Below are positions 1 to 7,599 of a stretch of 64,000 nt of DNA, piece after piece. The stretch is taken from assembly GCA_048262255.1 (NCBI GenBank), contig JBLXFH010000002.1, positions 1 through 64,000 of the forward strand. Reading direction: 5' to 3'. Made by a program: the position numbers and the translations under genes. The notes beneath the pieces were generated by a model. It made no database searches and was not told the origin of the DNA. It saw only the letters and a program-made list of their open reading frames with translations. This stretch comes from JABMNT01 sp048262255. Its GTDB lineage: Bacteria > Pseudomonadota > Alphaproteobacteria > Rhodospirillales > Casp-alpha2. Every line of letters begins with the position of its first letter. Position 1 is the stretch's first letter.

Positions 1-19
1 CATACCGAAACTAAAAAAA

Positions 20-105
20 TGGTGGAGGGAGTTGGATTCGAACCAACGTAGACGTACGTCAACGGGTTTACAGCCCGTCCCCTTTAGCCACTCGGGCATC
101 CCTCC
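20..105 (-). tRNA. tRNA-Tyr (anticodon GTA)
   Basis: Read on the minus strand, this folds as a class II tRNA with a seven-base acceptor stem (GGAGGGA paired with TCCCTCC), a long variable arm and a T-arm with the usual GGTTCGAATCC. The anticodon GTA corresponds to plus-strand 69-71 and decodes tyrosine. The CCA tail is encoded in the DNA at 20-22. The 86-nt length fits bacterial tRNA-Tyr. Confidence 0.95.
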
Positions 106-247
106 ATCACAAAACCCCGGCAAGCTTCCGCCGCCGGGAAACCCGCAATATGAGGATTTGCGGCCCATTGTCAACGCATAAAAGCAGGATTTTTCAAAGC
201 AATTTCAGGATCAAGCAACAGGATAATGCAGACAAGCCTTATGGATC

Positions 248-1084
248 ATGCTAAAGCGCCTCATGAGCACAAAAAAGCACAATCCGTCGCGTAAAAAACC
301 GGACCGTAAAGCCAACCGCAGCCATCCGCCCCGAACCGGCCACGCAATGCGTCCGGCGGGCGCTTCCGGTCTCTGGCTTTATGGCATCCATGCCTGCCTG
401 GCAGCACTGGGCAACCCGAAACGCCAAATCCATAATATTCTGGTCACCAGTCATTCCGCCGACCTGATTGCCGACAAACTCACGCCGGAGCGGCCAACGC
501 CACAGGTTGTTGACCGGGCGCATCTGGAGTCTGTGCTGCCTGCCGATTCCGTGCATCAGGGTTTGGCCCTGCTTTGCAATCCCCTGCCCAACCCCAATCT
601 GGCCGATCTGATTGCCGGAACCGCTGACAACAGCACCCTTCTGGTTCTCGATCAGGCCAATGATCCACGCAATATCGGCTCGGTCCTGCGTTCGGCGGCG
701 GCGTTTGGCGCCGATGCTGTTGTGGTGCCCGACCGCGGCACGCCCGAATCCACCGGCGCCATGGCGAAAGCCGCCGCCGGGGCGCTGGAAACCATGCCTT
801 TTGTCCGCGTCACCAATCTGGCCCGTGCCCTGCGCTCTTTAAAAGACGCCGGCTACTGGTGTGTCGGCCTTGATGGTCGCGCCCACCAGACCCTGGCCGA
901 GACCGAAATGACCGGACGCACGGCCATTGTCATGGGGGCCGAGGGCAGCGGACTGCGCCAGTTAACGGCCGAAACCTGCGATTATCTGGCGAAAATACCG
1001 ATCTCCGGGCAGATGGAAAGCCTCAACTTGTCAATCGCCGCCTCCATCGCGCTCTACGAGATCAACCGGACGAAATCCAAATAA
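248..1084 (+). CDS. rlmB: SpoU-family 23S rRNA 2'-O-methyltransferase, RlmB-like (TrmH family)
   Basis: This 278-residue protein is predicted to methylate the 2'-OH of a guanosine in 23S rRNA (Gm2251 in E. coli) using S-adenosylmethionine. The three SPOUT/SpoU motifs are in order: motif 1 near residues 134-150 (DQANDPRNIGSVLRSA, with the conserved Asn and Arg), motif 2 near 226 (VMGAEGSGL) and motif 3 near 250 (IPISGQMESLNLSIA). Residues 35-115 match the L30e-like RNA-binding domain that precedes the catalytic knot in RlmB and TrmH. The first 30 residues are very basic (KKHNPSRKKPDRK), a common feature of RNA-binding extensions. The start is uncertain: ATG at 248 or ATG at 263, neither with a strong ribosome binding site. 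It sits between two tRNA genes. Assignment to RlmB and not another TrmH-group enzyme rests on length and domain order only. Confidence 0.9.
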   Translation: MLKRLMSTKKHNPSRKKPDRKANRSHPPRTGHAMRPAGASGLWLYGIHACLAALGNPKRQIHNILVTSHSADLIADKLTPERPTPQVVDRAHLESVLPADSVHQGLALLCNPLPNPNLADLIAGTADNSTLLVLDQANDPRNIGSVLRSAAAFGADAVVVPDRGTPESTGAMAKAAAGALETMPFVRVTNLARALRSLKDAGYWCVGLDGRAHQTLAETEMTGRTAIVMGAEGSGLRQLTAETCDYLAKIPISGQMESLNLSIAASIALYEINRTKSK

Positions 1085-1176
1085 CCTGAAATAAGATCGA
1101 AATAAGATAAAAGACCGTCTTGCCGATCCCGGATCATTCGATTATGTTCCGCCGAATCTCAGGCAATGAGGTCAAC

Positions 1177-1252
1177 GCCGGTTTAGCTCAGTTGGTAGAG
1201 CGGCTGATTTGTAATCAGTAGGTCGCGAGTTCGAATCTTGCAACCGGCACCA
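1177..1252 (+). tRNA. tRNA-Thr (anticodon TGT)
   Basis: This 76-nt cloverleaf has acceptor stem GCCGGTT paired with AACCGGC, D-arm TAGCTCAGTTGGTAGAG, the anticodon stem-loop CTGATTTGTAATCAG and a T-arm containing GTTCGAATC. The anticodon TGT is at 1210-1212. CCA is encoded at 1250-1252 and is followed by a short T run that may help end transcription. Confidence 0.95.
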
Positions 1253-1429
1253 TTTTTCCCAAAACATGCAGCCCAAGCGGCAAAGTTGATTTTCAAGACC
1301 AATGCACGCTCTTGGGTTAATTTATCCCGGATTTCTGCGCCATAACTGTTCGCCAGTAGCTCTATGCCCATTGTATCCGCTTCGCTTACAGGGCATGGTT
1401 GTTATAGAAAGGCAATAAAATCTGACGTC

Positions 1430-1981
1430 ATGGAAAAAAACAATGGCCGCATGAGATTTCAGGTTGTCGATATGGCCGACAATCCGACACCTGTGTTCGC
1501 CGAAGTCCTCGAATACTGGCAGGCCAAGCGCGGCGACGCCTTTGCACCGGCCTGGACCGATATCCAGCTTATGGATTTACCCACCGCACTACTGCCTAAA
1601 TGTATTGTCGTCGACATGGAAGGGCCGACGGGAGATATCCGCTATCGCTATTATGGGACGGCCATCGCCAACCTGCACGGCTATGAGTTGTCCAACAAAA
1701 CCATTCAGGAAATGCAGCCACCAGACTTTCGGGATCAGGTCATCCGCCAGTATCGAATGGTGCAGGAACAACGCACGCCGATGTTTTTTGTCGCCCACTT
1801 TCCCTTTCTGACGGGGCGGCGCACTTACCAGTACCTGCTCCGCCTGCCCCTATCCAGCGATGGCGAGACCGTGACCAATGTGCTGTCCGTACAAGACATC
1901 TCCGACGACAGCCATATTCTGACCAAATATTACACACAAATGTTTAATGAGGTCGTCGACCCGGATTCGGACGACCAATAG
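1430..1981 (+). CDS. PAS_5-like single PAS domain protein
   Basis: This protein of about 183 residues resembles the PAS_5 family, stand-alone PAS-fold proteins that are frequent in Rhodospirillales. Recognisable parts are the N-terminal segment ending in EYWQAKR, the acidic linker DLPTALLPKCIVVD, the strand pattern IRYRYYGTAIANLHGYELSN typical of a PAS core, and the closing strands YQYLLRLPLSSDG and VLSVQDISDD. No output domain is attached, so it probably senses or binds something for a partner protein. The reading frame is open from an upstream ATG at 1364, but the ATG at 1430 (MEKNNG) or the one at 1451 is the likelier start, because the segment before it looks like ordinary intergenic DNA. 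Ligand and partner are unknown. Confidence 0.75.
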   Translation: MEKNNGRMRFQVVDMADNPTPVFAEVLEYWQAKRGDAFAPAWTDIQLMDLPTALLPKCIVVDMEGPTGDIRYRYYGTAIANLHGYELSNKTIQEMQPPDFRDQVIRQYRMVQEQRTPMFFVAHFPFLTGRRTYQYLLRLPLSSDGETVTNVLSVQDISDDSHILTKYYTQMFNEVVDPDSDDQ

Positions 1982-2083
1982 GCGGTGCGCTTCGGATACT
2001 TTTTATATCCTTTCATCGATACCTGCATTCTGGCATAGAAATTGCTCAACCCTGTGTTCCAACAACGAACTTCAGAGGTTGCG

Positions 2084-2647
2084 ATGAATATCGAAAAAAC
2101 AGAGCAAATGGAAACCGCCTATACACAGGCGCCTTTTCATTCGAAAGAGCCGTCCAATACGGCAACCCCGAAAACCTCGGCCTATGGGCCACGCCTTTCA
2201 AACCTGAAAGCTCTGGACCAGAAACGCCAGGTATCCATCCCGGAAACCCCGGTACAGGAACAGGATTCCGAGAGCGCTTTGGCCTTTATCCGCAAACACG
2301 GCGCACGCGCCTACGCAGAAGAGCTGCAAAACCGGGTAGCCGAGGGAATCCGCCAGAAAATCCTGCAACTTATGGATTTGAGCGAGGTCTCCCTGTCAGA
2401 AATGTCGCTGCTACAGCGTCAGACCATTGAAGGGCTGATTGCTGTTGAAATGCAGGCCCGACTGGAAGCCAGTTCGTCAATGGCCAGCGATTCGGCCAGC
2501 GACAACAGCATCTACCTGAAAGCCCTGATGCTGACGCAAGGCAACTATGGGTTCTTCAATGGACATGCCGCGCATACGCTCAGCGAATTCAAGGAATTCA
2601 TGTTAGGCAACAGCGCCGAAAGCGCTCTCCATGCCGACAAGGCATAA
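2084..2647 (+). CDS. conserved-looking hypothetical protein
   Basis: I do not recognise this protein of about 187 residues. The ATG at 2084 is chosen because AGAGG lies seven bases upstream; an ATG in the same frame at 2042 has no such site. The N-terminal third is rich in Pro, Ser and Thr and probably disordered. The middle (FIRKHGARAYAEELQNRVAEGIRQKILQ and onward) is strongly helical and amphipathic. The C-terminal part is Ser-rich, then FNGHAAHTLSEFKEFMLG. There is no signal peptide or membrane segment, so it is likely cytoplasmic. It follows the PAS gene by about 100 bases on the same strand, and its end faces a convergent gene across a hairpin. No function is suggested. Confidence 0.7.
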   Translation: MNIEKTEQMETAYTQAPFHSKEPSNTATPKTSAYGPRLSNLKALDQKRQVSIPETPVQEQDSESALAFIRKHGARAYAEELQNRVAEGIRQKILQLMDLSEVSLSEMSLLQRQTIEGLIAVEMQARLEASSSMASDSASDNSIYLKALMLTQGNYGFFNGHAAHTLSEFKEFMLGNSAESALHADKA

Positions 2648-2672
2648 TCAACCCGGCAAAAATTGACCAGGT

Positions 2673-2700
2673 GCAGGTGAATTCAGCAGAATTCACCTGC
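2673..2700. terminator. 12-bp perfect hairpin between convergent genes
   Basis: GCAGGTGAATTC at 2673-2684 is exactly repeated in inverted form at 2689-2700, with a four-base AGCA loop. It lies just after the plus-strand gene ending at 2647 and covers the last codons of the minus-strand gene ending at 2693. It could end transcription from both sides. There is no long T run on either strand, so it is not a textbook intrinsic terminator. Confidence 0.5.
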
Positions 2701-2995
2701 CCTGCCAAACCGACCGGCTTTGATAAATCTCTCCGTCATTTGGTTCCACCAGCGGCGGTGCCCATTCCCGAAAATAGAGATAATGGGGCGTTTCGCGGTG
2801 GCTGAGATAGGCCGTATCGTCCGTATAGACTTCATACAGCAAGAACAGGTCCGGATGATCAACGTTCCGGCAGATATCGAACACCTGACAGCCTTCTTCG
2901 CCCAGCGATGCGGTAGCATGTGCCGACATCTTTTCAGAAAACCGGGTGGCCGCGCCGGTTTTCACTTTGAAGGTTGCCGTCACCACATAACTCAT
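2693..2995 (-). CDS. ABM-domain monooxygenase-like protein
   Basis: This 100-residue protein matches the antibiotic-biosynthesis-monooxygenase (ABM) fold, the dimeric ferredoxin-like barrel of YgiN- and YdhR-type quinol monooxygenases. The pattern is clear: the first strand YVVTATFKVKTG, the helix with TRFSEKMSAHATAS, the strands EGCQVFDICRNVDHPDLFLLYEVY, then the family-typical helix TAYLSHRETPHYLYF. A strong ribosome binding site, AGGAGGT, lies five bases before the ATG. It is 56 bases downstream of the short-chain dehydrogenase gene on the same strand and probably shares its transcript. The pairing suggests redox handling of a small aromatic or quinone-like compound, but the substrate cannot be read from the sequence. 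Confidence 0.85.
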   Translation of the reverse strand: MSYVVTATFKVKTGAATRFSEKMSAHATASLGEEGCQVFDICRNVDHPDLFLLYEVYTDDTAYLSHRETPHYLYFREWAPPLVEPNDGEIYQSRSVWQGR

Positions 2996-3051
2996 GCGGC
3001 ACCTCCTGCCTGTCTTGCAAACTGGAAAAGTGCTGTTTTCATCTCATCTCC

Positions 3052-3834
3052 CTAAACGACCTTGCACAATCCTCCATCCACATTGATCGCAGCGCCATTT
3101 ATGTAGGAACCCGCATCGGAGGCCAGAAAGCAGGCCATGTTGGCGAACTCTTCCGCTGTCCCCATACGCCCCATGGGTAAATCCTTGCCTTGCTCGGCAT
3201 ACCATTCATCAAGCGACAGGTCGCTCGGACCGGACGCATAACGGCGCTCCCACTGATCACTGCGGATTTTGCCGACCAGCATCCCATTGACCAGAACGTT
3301 ATAGGGAGCCCCTTCGTTGGCCAGCACTTTCATGAGTGCCATTCCGGCGGCCCGGCTGACGGCCGTCGGTGCCCCCTCTGCCCCCGGCATTTTGGCCCCC
3401 ACGTTAAGAACGTTAATGATACGCCCCCAGCGCCGCTCGCGCATGCCCGGGATGACCCGGCGACAGAGCCGGATTGAGGCGAACAATTTCAAATCCAGAT
3501 CGTCCTGCCACAATTCATCGCTGACCTCGAGAAACGGTCCCCGCTGAGATGTTCCCGCGTTGTTGACCAGAATATCAATCCCGCCGAACGACGCCTCCGC
3601 CAGTGTAACAGCCCGCTCACATTCTTCAGCCTGCCGGATATCGGCAGCAATGGCGACAACTGTGCCACCGCCTGCCTGCTCCATTTCGGCTTTCGCCTGA
3701 TCCAGCGTTTCCTGACGGCGGGCTATGATCGCCACATTGGCGCCGGAGCGCACATATTCCGTTGCGATGGCCTTTCCCAGTCCCAGACTACCGCCCGTGA
3801 TGATGGCGTTACGGCCATCCATGCGTACTTCCAT
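3052..3834 (-). CDS. SDR-family protein with an altered catalytic triad
   Basis: This is a 260-residue short-chain dehydrogenase/reductase fold protein. The Rossmann dinucleotide-binding motif is intact (TGGSLGLG, residues 13-20), as are NNAG at 91-94 and the C-terminal PMGRMGTAEEFANMACFLASD segment ending in INVDGG. The active site differs: the positions of the catalytic Ser, Tyr and Lys are occupied by Asn144, Thr157 and Arg161 (NVLNVG, then PTAVSRAAG). A classical Tyr-Lys proton relay is therefore absent. It may be an atypical SDR subgroup, a binding protein, or an enzyme with another mechanism. The start is supported by AGGGA eight bases upstream. It is followed by the ABM gene and faces the carboxymuconolactone-decarboxylase-like gene across a 146-base divergent spacer. 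Confidence 0.85.
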   Translation of the reverse strand: MEVRMDGRNAIITGGSLGLGKAIATEYVRSGANVAIIARRQETLDQAKAEMEQAGGGTVVAIAADIRQAEECERAVTLAEASFGGIDILVNNAGTSQRGPFLEVSDELWQDDLDLKLFASIRLCRRVIPGMRERRWGRIINVLNVGAKMPGAEGAPTAVSRAAGMALMKVLANEGAPYNVLVNGMLVGKIRSDQWERRYASGPSDLSLDEWYAEQGKDLPMGRMGTAEEFANMACFLASDAGSYINGAAINVDGGLCKVV

Positions 3835-3916
3835 TATTTTATTCCCTGTTTGATGTGGACTGAAACAATACCGGTATCAAAAGCCCTTCTTCAAGGGGGC
3901 ATGAGCTTCAATCGAT

Positions 3917-3944
3917 TTTACTGCCAAGACGCGTTCTCTATACT
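3917..3944 (+). promoter_or_regulatory. predicted sigma70-type promoter for the CMD-like gene
   Basis: TTTACT at 3917-3922 and TATACT at 3939-3944 are separated by 16 bases. Transcription would begin near 3951, about 30 bases before the ATG at 3981, which has AGGAG eight bases upstream. Prediction by eye only. Confidence 0.4.
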
Positions 3945-3980
3945 GGTGGTTTCCATACCCACCTTCCACAGGAGCCCCAG

Positions 3981-4364
3981 ATGAATGAAGACACATACGA
4001 GATCGGAGAGAAAACACGCCGTGAGGTTCTTGGAGATGCCCACGTTGACCGGTCTTTGGCGCAGTCCGATGAAATGACCAAACCGTTACAGGATATGGTC
4101 ATCGAATACGGCTGGGGAGCCGTTTGGGCTCGACCCGGACTGGACCGCAAATCCCGAAGCCTGATCAATATCGGCATGCTGACGGCGCTCAATCGGCCTC
4201 ACGAACTTCGGGTTCATCTGAAAGGCGCCATAAACAACGGCTGCAGCCGTCAGGAGATAATCGAGACAACCCTGCAAACCGCCGTCTATTGCGGCATGCC
4301 AGCCGCCTTGGACACCATGCGTCATGTGAAACAGGTTTTTGATGATCTGGATGCGGAGGGATAG
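3981..4364 (+). CDS. carboxymuconolactone decarboxylase family protein (PcaC-like)
   Basis: This 127-residue all-helical protein matches the CMD family. The family core is visible from about residue 50 to 115: GLDRKSRSLINIGMLTALNR, then ELRVHLKGAINNGCSRQEIIETTLQTAVYCGMPAAL. It has no CxxC redox motif, so it fits PcaC, which opens the lactone in the protocatechuate branch of the beta-ketoadipate pathway, better than AhpD. No other beta-ketoadipate genes are present, so the true substrate is uncertain. It is divergent from the SDR-ABM pair, which suggests one small-molecule pathway controlled from the shared spacer. The start has AGGAG upstream. Confidence 0.85.
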   Translation: MNEDTYEIGEKTRREVLGDAHVDRSLAQSDEMTKPLQDMVIEYGWGAVWARPGLDRKSRSLINIGMLTALNRPHELRVHLKGAINNGCSRQEIIETTLQTAVYCGMPAALDTMRHVKQVFDDLDAEG

Positions 4365-4487
4365 AGGCCTGAGCATCATTCAACACTGATACAACCAATT
4401 TTTTTTGTATTCTGAAACCGGGGGTGCCGAGTATTCTGCAGTAGTCAATTACATGTTAACGACAACAATACGTGCGGGCTTTTTTTG

Positions 4488-6440
4488 CTAACCGGTGGCC
4501 CCGCTCAATTTTTCTCTGGAAGCAACCAGGGGGATGCGGATCGTGAAAAGGCTGCCTTCGCCCTCTTTGCTTTCCAGACTTATGCTGCCCTCAAGCACAT
4601 TGGCAATCGCGTTAAAGGTTACAAACAGACCAAGCCCTGTGCCCCCCTGCCCCATGGCTGTTGTAAAGAAAGGGTCAAAGGCGCGCTTTGTATTGTGCTC
4701 CGTCATCCCGGCTCCATCGTCCTGCACACGAATAACGGCAAACCCTTCTGCCTGCCTTTCTGCGGTTATGGTCAAGGTTCCGCCTTGTTCTTTGAAGGCA
4801 TGCGTGGCCGCATTTACAATCAGATTGGTCAGCACCTGACCAAGCTCACCCGGATAGCTGTCGAAAGCCAGGTTGTCAGGTATCTCGGTTTTGATCTTGA
4901 TCGGCTGGGACTTTAACATCGGTGTCAGCGTTAACAGGACTTCGTCAACAATTTCCTTCAGAGCAAACTTGCGACGCCGCGATGCCGTACGGTCTGCAGC
5001 AACCTCTTTGAAACTGCCAATCAGTTCACTGGCACGGAGCAGGTTTTGCTCGGCTATTTCAGTGCTTTTCCCCACGGCTTTCAAAAAAGCCGTTAGATTG
5101 GAGCGCAGCAACCCGCTTTCCAGGCTTTCCTCAAAATGCGCAAGTTTGAGGGCCAGAGCACTGACCGCCATACGGCCGTTCCCCAGAGGAGTGTTCAATT
5201 CATGGGCCACACCGGCGACCAGACGGCCAAGCGCGGCCATTTTTTCAGATTGAATGAGTTCGTCTTTCGCATGCTCAACCGTCGCCAGGGCTTGCTCCAG
5301 CTTTTGGTTTGTACCTAACAGCTCTTGTGTTCTTTTCTTGACCCGGCTTTCAAGGTTCTCATTCAGTCGATGCAGTTCGTCTTCGCGGTAACTGATCGCA
5401 TCGGACATCGCCTGCAAGTCCAACGAAAGCTGGTTCAGTTCGACAATCCCGCTGCGTGGCCAGTCCTTCAATTCTGTTCCATTGGCAACCTCATGCGCCC
5501 GCTGCGCAGTACTGCGGATCGGACGTACAATTCGTTGCGCCCAGATGGGAATGATGATCAACCCAACAAGTACCGAGCCGGCCACAATCAAAAGAATAAC
5601 CAGGACGATTTCGCGTAACCTTGGATTCTGCAGGTGTGCTGGTATTCGGCTGACAACCAGCCAGCCCAAGGCTTCCGAGTAGGAGGCCGAAACATGGTAT
5701 AGTGTATCACCGTGCATCATGGTCTGAGGCAAGGGATTTCCGGCAAGTCCCGCCGAAACAACAGGCAGGCTGTAGAGGTTTGTTTTCCCGAACTTTGTCG
5801 GATTGGTATCGGCGACGACTTCTCCCTTGCTGTCAATAATCCAGTATTCAAGGCTCCCGCTTTCAGCGGCGATATTGCTGATTTTCAAGAGTGTCTCCAA
5901 TGCGAGCTCGGCAATGATTGTGCCATTACCCCCCTCAATCGGGACCGCCAAACCGACGGTAACAACGCCGGTGACGGCAGACGTATGTTTGTCGCTCCAA
6001 TGTACTGCTTGCCGATCCGAAGGTGCACCAAAGAAAATTCGGTAGGCAGAGAGATCAATGCCAATCAGCTCTTTTCTACGCGCTTCGCTGATGTTTGCCA
6101 CACTAACAGCTGCCAGCTTGCCATTGGCATCAATACTGTAAATAGCATCCAGATTCGGCAAAAGCGCGTTTTTTAAAATCATGTCATGCTTTTCCACAGG
6201 CAAGCTCTCATAAACCGTTCCCGCCAGGAGTACCCGGGCTTCAACATCTCCTAAGAAGGTTTCTATACGATCGGCCATGGCCGTGGCCGTCTTGCGTACA
6301 TGGATCTGATTTTCAGCCGAAATGCGCTCAACCATCACAGCAAAGATTCCGCTACCAACGATCAGCAGTGTCGCCAAAAGTGTTCCGGCGAGTAACAGAA
6401 CAATGGATGTCCGAAGATGGATGTCCGGCAAATACTTCAT
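4488..6440 (-). CDS. membrane sensor histidine kinase with periplasmic dCache-like domain
   Basis: This 650-residue kinase has a first membrane segment at residues 11-36, a periplasmic region at about 40-275 with the double Cache pattern (two PAS-like halves; LEYWIIDSKGEVVADTNP is typical of the second), a second membrane segment near 277-300, a HAMP domain, a coiled coil (NENLESRVKKRTQELL), a HisKA domain with the phosphoacceptor His413 in VAHELNTPLG, and an HATPase_c domain with the N box NLIVNAATHAF, DDGAGM and GGTGLGL. It has no receiver domain. Its start overlaps the stop of the binding-protein gene by four bases (ATGA), so the two are translationally coupled. The first gene of the operon is a REC-kinase protein, a possible phosphotransfer partner. 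The natural ligand is not known. Confidence 0.92.
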   Translation of the reverse strand: MKYLPDIHLRTSIVLLLAGTLLATLLIVGSGIFAVMVERISAENQIHVRKTATAMADRIETFLGDVEARVLLAGTVYESLPVEKHDMILKNALLPNLDAIYSIDANGKLAAVSVANISEARRKELIGIDLSAYRIFFGAPSDRQAVHWSDKHTSAVTGVVTVGLAVPIEGGNGTIIAELALETLLKISNIAAESGSLEYWIIDSKGEVVADTNPTKFGKTNLYSLPVVSAGLAGNPLPQTMMHGDTLYHVSASYSEALGWLVVSRIPAHLQNPRLREIVLVILLIVAGSVLVGLIIIPIWAQRIVRPIRSTAQRAHEVANGTELKDWPRSGIVELNQLSLDLQAMSDAISYREDELHRLNENLESRVKKRTQELLGTNQKLEQALATVEHAKDELIQSEKMAALGRLVAGVAHELNTPLGNGRMAVSALALKLAHFEESLESGLLRSNLTAFLKAVGKSTEIAEQNLLRASELIGSFKEVAADRTASRRRKFALKEIVDEVLLTLTPMLKSQPIKIKTEIPDNLAFDSYPGELGQVLTNLIVNAATHAFKEQGGTLTITAERQAEGFAVIRVQDDGAGMTEHNTKRAFDPFFTTAMGQGGTGLGLFVTFNAIANVLEGSISLESKEGEGSLFTIRIPLVASREKLSGATG

Positions 6441-7576
6441 AGGGCCTTGAATTTTCCGCCCCGAACAACAACAAAAAAGGCCTGTCTCTGTGCATCTCCA
6501 AACGCGTTAAATTTTATATGCTGCTGCAACCCTTGTGTGGGGCTAAGGGACAATAGCGCCTCTTTAAGCGGTTTGCCTTCAACATGATCGGCAAGCGCAC
6601 GAAACAACACGGTTGCCGCATCATGCGTTGCCACACCGGCATAACCGGGCTCGCGTTGAAACTGGCTGATATAGGCGGACTTGAATTTCGTGTAATTCTC
6701 CGACTGCCCGCTTCGATCATATGACTGCACCATTTCAAGGCCTTCAATTGCGCTCCCCCCCAAAAACAGCAGTCTTTCTGATGCCGCCCATTCGGCCGCG
6801 ATCAGCAGAATATCCTGATTTAGCTTGCGAATTTGTTGTGACATTTGAGCCACATCCACGCTATTGCCAATAATCAACAGGGCGTCGGGATTACTATCCA
6901 AAAGTGTTTTTGCGGTATCCGAATATCCGCGTTCGGCATTCGCATCAAACAGATCGTCGGCGATGACTTTTCCGCCCAGTTCCTGAAATTCATCTTTAAA
7001 CTCAGCCAGCCAGCTTTCCGAAAAAATACGGTTATTGAGATCAATGGCAGCTGCAACCTGCCTGATGCCACGCCCGTAGTAATGTTCCGCATATATCTTG
7101 GCGTTGTCTTTTGTCGTCCAGTTTATGCGGAATAAATAATCATCAAGGTCCGCAAAAGCCAACGACGACACTGTCGAAGAAATCGTAACGACCCCCAGTT
7201 CATTAAGAACAGGTAACATGCCAGCCCCGACAGAACTGATGTTTGGCCCGATAATCGCGGTGACACCTGCATCGTGCAGATCCCGCACAGCCGTTGCGGC
7301 GACATCCGGGTCATTGGCATCGTCACGCACCAAAAGTTCGAGCCGACGCCCCTTGATCCCACCCGCCTTGTTGGCATTGGCAATGGCCATTTGCAAAGCA
7401 TTTCGAGAATCCTCGCCGAGATCCGCCGAGCGACCACTTAAACCACCGATGAAACCGATTTTGATTGGATCAGGGTCTCCACAGGAAGACAGCAACAACC
7501 CCATCAACAGTGTGCCTGCGCCAATGGTCGCCACCCGACGCATCGAAACCACAAATTCACTTAACAAGTATCGCAC
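6437..7576 (-). CDS. lipoprotein periplasmic binding protein, Peripla_BP_6 (Leu/Ile/Val-type)
   Basis: This protein of up to 379 residues has a lipoprotein signal peptide with lipobox LLSSC (Cys32). The mature part is a type I periplasmic binding protein like those of branched-chain amino-acid, amide or urea ABC transporters: IKIGFIGGLSGRSADLG, NANKAGGIKGRRLELLVRDDANDP and VTAIIGPNISSVGAG are family landmarks. No ABC permease or ATPase gene is nearby. It lies between two kinase genes, 23 bases after one and overlapping the other by four, so it probably works as a ligand-sensing subunit for the dCache kinase and not for uptake. The GTG at 7576 is preceded by a GGGGGGAT ribosome binding site; an internal ATG at 7543 gives a more standard signal peptide length. 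Confidence 0.88.
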   Translation of the reverse strand: MRYLLSEFVVSMRRVATIGAGTLLMGLLLSSCGDPDPIKIGFIGGLSGRSADLGEDSRNALQMAIANANKAGGIKGRRLELLVRDDANDPDVAATAVRDLHDAGVTAIIGPNISSVGAGMLPVLNELGVVTISSTVSSLAFADLDDYLFRINWTTKDNAKIYAEHYYGRGIRQVAAAIDLNNRIFSESWLAEFKDEFQELGGKVIADDLFDANAERGYSDTAKTLLDSNPDALLIIGNSVDVAQMSQQIRKLNQDILLIAAEWAASERLLFLGGSAIEGLEMVQSYDRSGQSENYTKFKSAYISQFQREPGYAGVATHDAATVLFRALADHVEGKPLKEALLSLSPTQGLQQHIKFNAFGDAQRQAFFVVVRGGKFKAL

Positions 7577-7599
7577 AATGAATGATCCCCCCGCTTGTG

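Noticed and set aside
1183..1371. Minus-strand frame over the tRNA-Thr gene
   Set aside because: Its end is just the translated complement of the tRNA, a known artefact (a peptide with CKIRTRDLLITNQ).
2681..2693. The 13-mer ATTCAGCAGAATT recurs in inverted form near 22242-22254
   Set aside because: Dozens of shared 13-mers are expected by chance in 64 kb on two strands, and the contexts are unrelated.
4365..4487. Possible rho-independent terminator between the CMD-like gene and the dCache kinase gene
   Set aside because: The T run near 4400 is flanked only by a weak ATACAA/TTGTAT stem, and the run near 4473 has no stem in front of it.
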